Assembly: GCA_029891385.1 (NCBI GenBank)
Contig: CM057230.1
Span: forward strand, 54,973,414-55,037,413
Length of the DNA: 64,000 bases
Direction: 5' to 3'
Origin: Erythroxylum novogranatense
Taxonomy: Eukaryota; Streptophyta; Magnoliopsida; Malpighiales; Erythroxylaceae
Shown here piece after piece: positions 32,989 through 44,337 of this stretch. Position 1 is the first letter of the stretch. Each line of letters starts with the position of its first letter. The position numbers and the translations under genes were made by a program. Under the pieces are notes generated by a model. The model was not told the origin of the DNA, did no database searches, and saw only the letters and a program-made list of their open reading frames with translations.

Positions 32989-35981
32989 TGTTGGACCCCG
33001 TCTCGGAGGCCCAACATTCGGGAACACACAAGCATGGAAGACCCAAAAGCGACAACTTTCCTACCTCAATTTGGCTAACCCAAAAAGGAAAAACAGATCG
33101 GATTCTTAAGGACATTTTTTCCTCATGATCTAACGATTCTAACGCCACTGAAAACGCTCAATTCGGATTAGAAATGAAGAAGTTATGCTCAAAATACTAT
33201 CTGAAGAAAACAATCAAAACCGACACTTTACCGACTTCAAGTTAGAAATATAAAATCTTAGCGGCTAAATTGCTGATCCGTTCCTTCATAAAACTTGTAG
33301 ATTTTCATCTCTAGCTTAATTTAAAATAAGAATCGCCTCAATCGGAGCTTTATACCTCAAAATATTTCAAAATAAGTGAAGTATATTCAGACTTTATCTA
33401 CCGACCTTCACACTTTGTTTCAATACAATTTTTATAAATTAAAATCAATACTGACAAATCAGGTATAAAAAGATAGAAAATTTTCTTAGGAGTCCAACGC
33501 TTCAAAAATCAGCTTAATCGGAGGTCGGACTAAAAAGTTATGGCCAAAAGAAAGAAGAGGGGTCGGTCGGCCAAAACCGACCCTTAACGCCATGAGCTCA
33601 CCCAAGTATGAAGGCCAAGGGCGCCATGGTAAGCGACCTGTCCAGTGATCCGACCTATCAGACTTCAAACCCTAATAACTTTTGACTCCGAGCTCCAAAT
33701 CAGATGCGGTTTGATTCGTTGGAAAGCTAAGAGACATCTATACCATTTTCAAGAAGGACCTAAAGACAAGCTCGGCCTCTAAGGACATCAAAAGTTTACT
33801 CCAAGACCGATCGACTAGCTCCTCCTAAACAGTACCAGAACTTGCAAACACCATAACTTTTGATCCAGAACTCCAAATTTAACAAACTTGATGGCTATAG
33901 AAAGGTAAGAGAATGATCTACAACTTTCATGAAGACCAAAAGAACAATCTCCAACTATAAACAGGTCGCATATGGATTCAAAGTTTCTGCTAATATACAC
34001 CTATCATTTTGACAGCACCTGCACTTAATTCTAACAACTCATATCTACCAATTAACACACCCTAAAATAGCTAGTAATACGTCATGGGAAAGCTCTACAG
34101 CTCGCCTACCACTCTCAATAAGACTAAATGATCCTATTCGATCTATGACAATCCAGAAATTTCAGCTCTACTCAAAATACCCAAAATCTACTATATGAAC
34201 ACATCAGCCCAGAATTTCAACAAATCATAAACCTTTGCAAATTCCAGCAAGCTATCCCAATACAAAACCCAACAACAACTCAACGATTAAAAGGACTCAT
34301 ACACTTCCTTTTTCAAGGCCACTCACAGATTGCAAATCAACAAATTCACATGAAGAAGAGAGTACTAGAGCTCTCATCTCTTTATCAATCATTCAAGAGT
34401 TCAATCATAGCTTTAATTACATATCAGCATATTCATCAAATCTATCGAAAATCAAGTACCAAAATACAACATATGAGATGCTCAATGCTTAATATGCTTA
34501 TAAAGCTATTCCAAAAGTTAGTTACTAACTTAATACAAAAGTGTCTAAAATTCTTAGAGTTATGCCCGATGCCTTGCAAGGTTCCGCGATCAACTAGAAT
34601 TTGCACCTGAGGAGGGAGAATGGGGTGAGCAAAACACGGCTCAGTGGTTAACACGTTTATAGCCATCGAGTAATGATCTATACAACATATAGAGGATCCG
34701 AAACATTTGCAATCTATCATATAAAACACAAATAACTCAACTTCATCACATAAATCATAAATTAGCCAAAATCACCACATAAAGCATAACATGGAATCTT
34801 CTATCAATTAAAACACATATTATGCATCATAACACCAAAATGATGAAATGCACACAATTGACTCGAGAGTTTCATAAACACGACGGAAACCGAAGTTTAC
34901 CGTAAACACGACGAGTCCATTTTTGGATCTCGTGGGCCTCAAGCGAGCAGCCGGGAGAAGGCTAGGGGGTCAACGTGCACGTGACTTAACGAAATAGGTT
35001 CTCTCTCGCCCAATCACAACCAATTTATGCTCACATATTCAAACACAAGAATAGCATTTTATGCCTTTTCCATTCTATCGAATCATCAAAATTTCATGCT
35101 TTTCTTTCAAATAAAAGGAAATGCACTTTCAATATACACACAAATTAACAAAGATAGCGCACATAGGGCATTTTTCCATTACACAACAACTATAAAAATG
35201 TTACCCACCTAACGTCGGAATCCGAATTCAAGATTGCCCTTCCTCCTTGTCTTGAGTGGGGTTTTCTTGATTTCCTTCAATTAAATCACACTTCATTTAA
35301 TAAATATATTATAAAAGAAAGGCATAGCATTTATAAATCAAGCAAAGGTAAAAATAAACTTTAAATCTAACCTACCCATAAGCCATTTATGTCAGAAAAA
35401 TCAAAACCCTAACTTAGAAATCCTAGAATCCCTTTGATTTCAGCTTCTCGTCTTTCTTTCTTCAAACCCTACACAAACCCTAACTTCCATTTCATCCCAT
35501 TTTCGAACCTATCATAAACAAAGATAGAACTTACCTATAACAAGTAGATTTCTCTGCTTTTTTCCTCTTCTTTCAAACCTCCTACGGCTCTCCTTCCTCT
35601 TGGCCGAAAGCTCCTTCTTTCTTCTTAGCTCACGATTTTTTCTTTCTCTTCTTTCCTTTAGCACTACGACAACTTGCTTCCTTCTCTTCCTTTAATTCAT
35701 TTATGTCTCAACTTAAAAGCCTACCTCAAAACTATGCAGTTTTGATACTCCTTTAAAGCTCACTTGCATTTCCTTTTGGTCTCTCCTCCTTCTACTTATT
35801 CTATTCTTTCCCAAAGCCCATTCCATCCAACAAGCCCTTATTTGTCTCATATGGCTCTACATTCACAAGCCTACTACCAATTAATCCAATTAATTCTAAC
35901 CCTTCACTTTAACTTCAAAATTTCCAATTTCCAATCATACTTGCTAAATTCAAGACTCAACAAATACATATATATATATAT

Positions 35982-36028
<47 letters not shown>

Positions 36029-36108
36029 TTGAATCAAAATAAAAGAATAAATCAAGTAAATCAATAAATAAATCAATCAATAAAAATAAAAATTTTCGAG
36101 GCCCAATA
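32989..36108 (-). mobile_element. Solo LTR 2 nested in Athila reverse transcriptase (3120 bp)
   Basis: Ends TGTTGGACCCCG...GGCCCAATA; the expected terminal CAACA is changed to CAATA by one C-to-T step. Perfect duplication CTAAA. Minus orientation is shown by the reverse-complement landmarks: GGAGTCCAACGCTTC and AATCGGAGGTCGGAC (33489-33530), the CGAA-loop hairpin at 34883-34903, GCAGCCGGGAGAAGGC (about 34947), GGTCAACGTGC (34969-34979) and TATAAAAATGTTACCCACC (about 35191). Modules spaced about 180 bp run at 33285-34130. An AT/ATAC microsatellite sits at 35967-36018. No internal region and no gene, so a solo LTR. Confidence 0.88.
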
Positions 36109-36113
36109 CTAAA

Positions 36114-37197
36114 ACAATTCCTTGTTCAACCATAAAATGACATTTCTCATAATTCAGAACAAGGTTAGTTTCCATACATCTTTTCAACACTAAAGATAGA
36201 TTTTCAAGACAATGATCAAACGAATCACCATAAACAGAAAAATCATCCATAATTACCTCAATAATTCTTTTAACATAATCTGAAAAGATACTCATCATTC
36301 ATCGCTGAAAAGTCACAGGGGCGTTGCACAACCCAAAGGACATCCTTCTATATGCAAATGTGCCAAAAGGGCACGTGAAAGTAGTCTTTTCTTGATCCTT
36401 GGGATTGATCACAATCTGATTGTATCCACTATAAGCATCGAGGAAACAATAAAAAGACTTACCTGCTAGTCACTCCAACATCTGGTCCATAAACGGCAAA
36501 GGAAAGTGATCTTTACATGTTGTCGTATTCAGCTTCTTATAATCCACGCACATGCGCCATCCACTTTGTACCCTTTGAGGTACAAGCTCATCATCTTTTT
36601 CTTCACGACAGCGATCCCTGTCTTCTTCGGAACCATGTGGATAGGCACCACCCATCTACTATCAGTGATTGGATAAATAACACCTGCATCCAAAAGCTTA
36701 AGTAACTCGGTTTTTACCACCTTCATCATAGGTGGATTGAGGCGGCGCTGCATCTCCCTTGTTGGATTTGAATTTTCCTCCAATAGTATGCGATGCATAC
36801 ACATCGAAGGACTAATACCTTTAATGTCAGCCAACGTCCATCCTATGGTGGTCTTATGTTCGCAAAGAACATTCATCAATTTTTCCTCCTGCACACTTGT
36901 CAGATTCTTTGCAATAATAACCGGTAAAGTATTGTTATCACCAAGAAACACATACTTAAGATTATCTGGAAAAGGTTTCAACTCAAGCTCAGGTGCATGC
37001 ATAACAGATGGCAAAAGTTTCTTATGCGATATAGGAAGATCAATGAAAGCCACCTCATAAGGAATGGGGGAAAGTACATGCAAAACAAAAATAGAATCAA
37101 TGACTTTCAGATGCAAGCACAATTCACGCATATCATCATCATAATTACCACTATAAGTTATGGCATTCTGACTTCCAAAACCATGCCACAGTGTCAA
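36114..37197 (-). pseudogene. Athila reverse transcriptase, N-terminal two thirds, degenerate
   Basis: The 36529-37197 frame has the pre-RT linker (LTSVQEEKLMNVLCEHKTTIGWTLADIKGISPSMCMHRI) and the RT start RRLNPPMMKVVKTELLKLLDAGVI, ITDSRWVVPIHMVPKKTG. After a frame change at about 36600 comes GWRMCVDYKKLNTTTCKDHFPLPFMDQML (36470-36655 frame). Then, in changing frames, AYSGYNQI, CPFGTFAYRRMSFGLCNAP (about 36310-36430) and the active-site region VIMDDFSVYGDSFDHCLENL (36077-36298 frame). The catalytic DD pair is present. It continues after solo LTR 2 at 32985. At least three frame breaks plus the insertion. Confidence 0.9.
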
Positions 37198-37967
37198 GTC
37201 TAGACTATTATTGAATTCTAACTCAAAGTGATCATATACAAGCTCATCAATATCATCTAGACAATTAATCGAGTAAACATGATCAAGTGGATATCAGAGA
37301 TCATTATTAATATTGAATTCAACCACATCATCTCCTACACTTATGGAAAGCAGATCATGTTCACAATCAATCTTGGTTCTAGCAGCCTTTAGAAAAGGCC
37401 TACTAAACAAAATAGGTTTACTCCTGTGTGAAGTGTCCATATCCATTTCAAGTACATAAAAGTCACAAGGAATTAGCAAAGCATCTATTTTAACCAAGAT
37501 GTCAGCAGATCATGTTCACAATCAATCTTGGTTCTAGCAGTCTTTAGAAAAGGCCTACCAAACAAAATAGGTGTACTCCTGTGTGAAGTGTCCATATCCA
37601 TTTCAAGTACATAAAAGTCACAAGGAATTAGCAAAGCATCTATTTTAACCAAGATGTCCTCTACCAAACCAAGTGGATAAACAAAGGAACGATCGGCTAA
37701 CTGTATAACCACACTCGTCGCATGCAGAGGCTCAAGACTCAAAGCATCATACACATGTTTAGGCATCACACTAATGGATGCACCTAAGTCACACAGAGCT
37801 CTCTCAAACGAGATGTTACCTATTATGCATGGAATGGAAAATGCACCAGGGTCTTTCTGCTTGCATTGGATATTTGGTTTCATCATAGCAGAAACAACCT
37901 CGCCCATATTCATCGTCTCGTAACCTTTCAATCGATGGGTGCGCTTGGTTGTGCAAAGTTCCTTCAA
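37198..37967 (-). pseudogene. Athila protease region with a 155-bp tandem duplication
   Basis: The 37485-37967 frame reads ELCTTKRTHRLKGYE, FSIPCIIGNISFERALCDLGASISVMP (aspartic protease active site DLGAS, near residue 60), LGLVEDILVKIDALLIPCDFYVLEMD and ILFGRPFLKTARTKID. Then an exact-phase tandem duplication of 155 bp (37349-37503 and 37504-37658) repeats the last 50 or so residues. 155 is not a multiple of three, so the copy is out of frame with the original. The two copies differ at only a few bases (for example AGCAGCCTTT against AGCAGTCTTT), so the duplication is younger than most other decay. The protease would have cut gag-pol in the particle. Confidence 0.88.
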
Positions 37968-38782
37968 AAACTTTCCATACTTCGGGACTTAGCGAATTGC
38001 ATCAATAAGTGGAATGTTGATCTCCACCTTCTTAAACAAATCGAAGATGTCCCTCTCTTTCTCCTCTTGCTTAGCCTTCGAACTCCTAGAACTCAAAGGA
38101 AATGGAGGCATCAATTGGAAATCAGAATTGATAGGTTTAAAATTTACCTTTGGCACTTTGTTAGAAGCCTTGTTTTGCACAGGAATAAGAGGATTCGAAT
38201 CTGACTTGTTCCTATAATTTTTGGTCGCGGGCTGTTTAATATGGTTAAGATGTGTCTCAAATTCCTGTTACTCGTCTAAGACAATCCCTTTCTTTTTTTG
38301 CTCAATGATAACCCTTCCATTGCGAAGCGCAACAGCTTGGATAGATTCCTTTATAAGCAAGGCTTGAGAGGGCAGTCTACCACTATTTTGCTCTTCAAGT
38401 TTACTCATCGAAGATGCGATTTGGCCTATTTATTTCTCAAGATTTTGGATACTCGCATCTATTTTCTGCTAAAAAGAAAAGAAGTTTTTCTACATTGCAA
38501 CAATGTTAGTAGCCATATTTTTTACAAGTTCCTTCAAATCAAAAATTTCAGAATTAGAAGTAGAGGAAAAAGGAACCAAAATTTGAGGATTTGGCCTTAT
38601 GGCATAGGTCCGGTTTTGCTGGAAACTAGGAGGCATTTGCTCTCTTCCTCCATTGTTCATCGGTTGTTGTGGGTTTTCATAGCACAAATTTGGATGGTCG
38701 CGCCACTCTGGATTATATGTCGACGAGAATGGATCATATTTACGCTGTGGATTTGTGTTGAATCCACCACTGATCGCATGAG
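37968..38782 (-). pseudogene. Athila gag, C-terminal part
   Basis: The 38490-38787 frame reads AISGGFNTNPQRKYDPFSSTYN, WRDHPNLCYENPQQ and PPSFQQNRTY, the Pro/Gln/Asn-rich tail of Athila gag. The 37989-38180 frame continues KVPKVNFKPINSDFQLMPPFPLSSRSSKAKQEEKERDIFDLFKKVEINIPLIDAI, which leads into protease. Stops and frame changes lie near 38487, 38430, 38268 and 37988. Solo LTR 3 separates it from the N-terminal part. Confidence 0.88.
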
Positions 38783-38787
38783 CATAT
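38783..38787. repeat. Target-site duplication, left copy (CATAT)
   Basis: CATAT precedes TGTTGGGACC and recurs at 43243-43247 directly after the CTAACA end of solo LTR 3. Confidence 0.95.
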
Positions 38788-41700
38788 TGTTGGGACCCGA
38801 TCCGGAAAAATCGGATCCCAACCGAAAAATGAAGGAAACACGAAGGAAACAAAGCGGATTCAAATTGAATAAATCGAATCACAACATGCGGAAGCAAACG
38901 CGAAACAAATACGAAGGTATTGAATCAAAATGAATCGAATACAAATCGAATCGAAACCAATTTCCGATACGTAACAAAAACGGAGCTGACATCCGTGAAC
39001 AAATATTTTAGGAATCACTGTCGCATTGCGTTGGAAACCCTAAGACTGATCCAATCCGAAACCAGTATAATTTTTTTTCTTTTCTTTACTCATTTCTTTC
39101 TTCCACCTTCCTTAATTAATTTCTCAATTCATAATCATTTTCTTATGCACTCAAATAAATCTCAATTCTCATTCTTATACCCATTTCACCAAAATTTTGC
39201 AGCATAACAGCTGCCTTCTATTAAACCCAAAACCTGTAAAGTGTTCAAAATATACTTATATATTTCTCACAATATGACCGGTATCATCGGACTCCCCGTC
39301 CGGAATCCAACACAACAAACGCAATCCTATATCTACATGTCCATATCCAAAACACATTATACAGATCCAATTCCTATTAATTCCTCAATTCAATATACAA
39401 ACCATAATCATTATACATAAGGTCATAATCCAAATCTTTATACAAAATTCATAAATCAAATCAATCCAAACCCAATAATCAATCATCTCTATATCCAGAT
39501 CCCATTCATAACTTAAATCAATATACATGTCCAGAATTCATAATACAATCCCATAATAATACTTGTAATACAATAATTGACAAAACCAATTTTATACAAA
39601 CCGATACAAAATCCCATTTTCACAAAATACAAACGATACAAAATCGAATAACATGTCTTGTCATTCTTTCATCCGATCTCCGCCGAAAACACGGAGACGG
39701 TGATGAAAGGGGTGAGCCTGGCTCGTGGATAATATGTTTATAAAACGAATAGATAAGCAAAACCCTTGAAATCTTTTTCCTTCTCTGGTCTTAGAAAGAC
39801 ATTTCTTTGAAATCCGTAAAGCACGTTTTTAAAAGTTCTTTTCTTGCTGTAGTCAAACTCGCAGTTTGTAAAATGTATGATTCTTAGGAATTCAGCTATA
39901 AATCCATAGATTACAAAACATGAATGCATCAACTTGACAATTTATAGATGCAATGTCATATCACATATGCAATGCACACAAATGGCTTGAGAGTTCCATA
40001 AACACGACAGAAATCGAAGTTTACCGTAAACACAACGAGTCCATTTTTCGGATCTCGTAAGCCTCAAGCAGGCAGCCAGGAGAAGGCTAAGGGGGTCAAC
40101 GTGCACATGAATTAACGAAATAGGTTCTCTCTTGCCCACACAAAAGCACATATCATGCTCAAATTAATTAATCGAATACTCATTTGCGAATATACACAAT
40201 GCCATGAAATCTTTCGAAGCATAACACAATGTATGTTGCAATTCATCCAAAGTCCATGTATTGAATCAAAAATGATTTTTCAAATCATTCATACAATGAT
40301 GCAACATTTATGATGCAATTGAAATCAGAAAATCTTTTTATTTAAAGAAAACCGTAGTGGCTTATAAATTCAAATTATAAACACATTACCCACCTCGAAT
40401 CGATGCTAGAAACTTGTTCCTCGCTCCAATTTGTCCATTGATTCCTTCTTTCTTCCAATTTAACTTTACCTAAAGCAATTCCACCCAAATTCAATATCAT
40501 AATTAACTTAATCCTCAAATTGAACTTAGAAACACTAATCCCTCATATATTCAAGCTTTCTAAATCACAAATTTCCAAAATCCCCAAATTCCAAATTTGG
40601 ACATAAACCCTAATTAATTTTCATCCAAAATTAAACTCATAATACTTAGCAATCAACAAAATTAACTTCATACTCCACAAACCTATTCCATTTTCCATGA
40701 TTCTAAACCAAAACTTCAAGAGAAACTCAAATCTTAAAAATTGCTCTTACCTCATTTCTCCTCCATTTTCGGATTTTTTTAGTTCAAGATGAAGCTCTCT
40801 TCATCCTCCACCTTTTTCTTTCTTGGAATGACATTAAAATCTCTCTTCAAGTGGTAGAAAAATAGAGCCCTAGCTCTCTTTCTTTTCTTTCTCCTTCACT
40901 CATTCGAAAGCTTGCTCTCCCTTCTCTCTTCTTTCTTTTGTTCTTTTCTTTGTTCAAATGCCGTGCTTCCTTTGATAAAACAACAGCTCACTTGTTTTTA
41001 TACTGCCAGGACATTTAATGAATGAGGAATGACTCATAAGTCCCTCCATTTAAGCCTATAAACTTAACCATTTAAGTAAACTTCCAAAATTGCCCCTCCA
41101 TTGGTCTTTAAAACTGACATCTTGTCCTATTATTTCGATCAGGTAAATGAAGTCATTTGATAAAACTTTCTTCTAGAGAAATGTTCCTCTATGTCTTACA
41201 AATCCAATACTTCAATAATCTGATCGATCCGAGCTCTATAGCTCAAGATATCTCCAAAATACTGAAGTTTGTTCTTCAGACCCTAGACTGAACACTACAC
41301 CTAACTTCCGACCCGAATTTGGAAGTCTTAGAGGCTAAATTATAGCTCAGCTTCTTCATAACATTTGTAGCCCCATGTCTCTATTTTAATCAGGAACAAG
41401 AATCAATTCAATCGGAGCTCTACCGATCGAGATATCTCTAAAATACTGAACACGATTCAAACTTTTACAACTGATCAGCTCACTAAAATCTGAGCTATCT
41501 TTCTCCATTTAATGCCAAAACTGATCTATATAGTATGAAAAGATAGAAAAATGTCTTAGGAATCCAACGCTTTGACAATCGGCTTAATCGGAGGTCTACG
41601 CAAAAAGTTATGGCCAAAAGAAGGAAGAGGGGTCAAAAACACAAAAGCAGACGATGACGTCACCACAGATGAAGATGACGTCATCACAGACGAAGTGACG

Positions 41701-43242
41701 TCATCACAGACGAAGTTGAGCTGAGATGAAGTGACGTCACCATAGACGAAGTGATGTCACCATATACGAAGTTGAACTGAGACGAAGTGACGTCACCATA
41801 GACGAAGTTGAGTGAACAGTAACTTTGTCTTACTTTTGCTCTAGAATGTCTCTACTTGTAAAGGTCATAACTTATCACTCAGATGTCCAAAATTTACAAA
41901 ATTTATACCGTTGGAAAGATAAAAGAAATATCTACAACTTTTCAGAAGAAAATTTTGCCAAAATCTATCTTTATCAATCCCAAAATTGCCCCTAAATTCA
42001 GAAAATAAGACTTTCATTCCTGCACCAACACTGCACCCAATTCTTCACTTTATGACAATATTTGAGACTCTTAGACACAGAATTGAACTTCGATATCTTC
42101 TTACAAAATGTAGCCATATATCTCTAGTTTAATCCAAATTAAGAATCATCTCGTTTGGATTACTAGAGAAAACGTTGTGGCTAAAAGACTGAAGCATATT
42201 CAGTGAATATTTTTCAGATCACTACCCATCTTGTCTCTAAATCTTTCCTTATCACAACTCATACCAAGATCACTCTTTCTACTCTCTTGTCCAATATTTT
42301 CATGCTTTATATCAATGGAAAGATAAAAACAACCTCTACAATGTTCATAAAGAACTCCAAGGTAACTTCAACCTCTAGTTAAGTCAATTTTTTTTCAATC
42401 GAAGTTGTTGCCCTGATAGAAACCACCTAAGCAATATCCAAACTTCAATTTATCATAACTTCTTGCCCTGATATCGAAAAATTGCATACTTTATGGCGTT
42501 AGAAAGTTGGCAACATGAACTACAACTTTCATTAAGACCACTTTGGCCAAATCCATCTAAATCAATACAGATTCGCTATAGAAGTCTCTAACACCATTCC
42601 AACACATCAACTTCACATATCAACACATCAACTTCACATATTCACCCACTACCACAAACTCTTCAACTAATTCATCTCAAACACAATTCAACTCTCCAAT
42701 AAACTATTCCAAAGCCATTTCCCCACATCAAATTCAACACCAAAGGATATGCGCCTACACATTTCTCTTTCACAAAAGTCATACACAATCTTACTCTTAA
42801 TAGCATTTTCAAATCAAGTAAAATACACTTAACTTTCAAAGATCATAACTTTCAATCTCGATATCAAAAAATAGCATACTTTATGGCTACGAAAAGCTCT
42901 CAAAATAAGCTACAAACTTCATGAAGATCATTTCCTCAAAATCTGTGTAAATCAAAAGTCAACTTTTTACTCCAAAAAGTCAAACTTTCTAATTTCTTCA
43001 AAATTTTACACTTTCACCTTCTATTTCTTGATTTTAACTTCCATTTCAATCCACTCATCCACTTGAACTTTCATAACCCATACAAATCTATTTGAAACCC
43101 AAAGTTATCAAAATCAATCACTTCATTTCTCATCAATCTCCTTTAAGCACAATAACATCTATAACACAAATCATATACAAAAACTCTTATCAAATTTTTA
43201 TTTTCATATTTCTAATTTCCACTAAAAGTTTGGGGTCTAACA
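38788..43242 (-). mobile_element. Solo LTR 3 nested in Athila gag (4455 bp)
   Basis: Ends TGTTGGGACC...GGGGTCTAACA with the perfect duplication CATAT. Minus orientation: hairpin GATCCG/CGGATC at its 3' end (38799-38817), CGGAC/GTCCG (39288-39302), GGGGTGAGCCTGGCTCGTGGATAA (39709), the hairpin at 40007-40027, GGTCAACGTGC (40094-40104), ACACATTACCCACCTCG (40381), an array of TGACGTCA palindromes at 41655-41795, and modules spaced about 190 bp at 41890-42930. Closest in the window to the 19967-24563 LTR. No primer site, no pol and no convincing ORF, hence solo. Confidence 0.88.
41655..41795. promoter_or_regulatory. Array of TGACGTCA palindromes in solo LTR 3
   Basis: TGACGTCA occurs at 41655, 41676, 41696, 41732 and 41788, with a one-base variant TGATGTCA at 41752. 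The steps are 21, 20, 36, 20 and 36 bp. The unit is roughly GACGAAGTGACGTCACCATA. TGACGTCA is the classic binding palindrome of plant bZIP (TGA-type) factors. The place corresponds to the GC-rich hairpin of the related LTRs. Enhancer function is inference. Confidence 0.72.
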
Positions 43243-43247
43243 CATAT

Positions 43248-44272
43248 TCCGTCGAGTTATCCTCCATTGTCGAATACAAATCAAAAGTGTGTCCACTAAG
43301 AGAACAAATGATACATATCTTGACTTGCTGCTTACTACAACTCATCATAACACGCATTAGCGAGGTTAGTTCATCAACTTTATTTTCTAATGAAACACTA
43401 CTTACCTCGCTTATGCGTTTCGGATGGAATTCCCCTCATGTGCCAAACTGTTTAGAATTTGCTACCATATTTGAAATCAAGTAATGGGCAGCATCAGGCG
43501 TCTTGTCTACCAAAGCCCCTCCACTCGCGGCATCAATGATACTTCTATCTTAGGGTGTCAATCCCTCGTAAAAGTATTGAATGAGAAGCTGATCGGGAAT
43601 TTAGTGGTGGGGCCATTATAAGCACAGCTTCTCGAACCTTTCCCAATACTTAGAAAATGTCTCACCATGCATCTATCTTATGCCACAAATTTCCTTTCGA
43701 ATATTTGCAGCTCGTGAAGCGGGAAAGTACTTCTCCAAGAACATGCGCTTCAAATCGTTCCATTGTGTTACCGAACTAAGGGGAATCGAAAACAACCACT
43801 CCTTGGCTGAACCTTTCAATGAGAAAGGCAAAGCTTTCAGTTTAACTAAATTCTCGTCCACCCCTTGCGGTTTCATTCCATTGCATACCATGTGAAACTC
43901 CTTGAGGTGCGCATGTGGGTCTTCTCCTGCAAGAACCATTAAAACCAGGCAACAAATGTATAAAACTAGACTTTAATTCATTATTAGCATGCTCTGCATT
44001 AATACACAAAGGCTGGTTATCAAGGTTAGGAGCAGTAAGCTCCTTCATGTTCTCTACGGATTGATTGCCATATTTGCGAATTCTGTTTGTGAATGCTTCG
44101 GCTGCTGGAAAAGGGTTGCAAAACTTGGAAGTTCTTCCTCCTTCACCCTGCGCAACGTGCAAGGTTCAAGGAAGGGTGATCGCGGAGGTGTAAGATTGAT
44201 GAAGAATGATTGCTCTTCGTGGAATTGCTCAATTAATCCATCTAAAAGTTCTTGCTCAGAATTGCTGGACAT
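43248..44272 (-). pseudogene. Athila gag, N-terminal part
   Basis: It starts at ATG 44272 (MSSNSEQELLDGLIEQF), about 50 nt inside the primer site, and runs in three successive frames: 44054-44272, then SVENMKELTAPNLDNQPLCI, then 43673-43939 with GEDPHAHLKEFHMVCNGMKPQG, LPFSLKGSAKEWLF and FLEKYFPASRAANIRKEICGIR. It continues in pieces (HGETFSKYWERFEKLC, IQYFYEGLTP, DAASGGALVDKTP) to a zinc knuckle at about 43285-43330 reading CIICSLSGHTFDLY, where the last cysteine has become Tyr. The product would form the particle shell. Confidence 0.9.
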
Positions 44273-44320
44273 GCAACCTACAAAACAACGTAAAAATATG
44301 TTAACAAATCATTAGATAGA

Positions 44321-44332
44321 TCCCCGGCGCCA
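44321..44332 (-). other. Primer-binding site of the Athila, tRNA-Asp-like, shortened
   Basis: The minus strand reads TGGCGCCGGGGA five bases from the 5' LTR. Athila elements usually use tRNA-Asp with TGGCGCCGTTGCCGGGGA; this copy fits if GTTGCC has been lost. The assignment is inference from family knowledge. Confidence 0.7.
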
Positions 44333-44337
44333 AAATT

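Noticed and set aside
35967..36018. AT/ATAC microsatellite (also 16047-16071 and 20953-20977)
   Set aside because: Ordinary dinucleotide repeats within LTRs, with no further structure.
38298..38933. Plus-strand ORF of 211 codons
   Set aside because: It overlaps the minus-strand Athila gag C-terminal part and the end of solo LTR 3. Its translation has no family likeness, and the minus frames give clear gag sequence, so it is a shadow.
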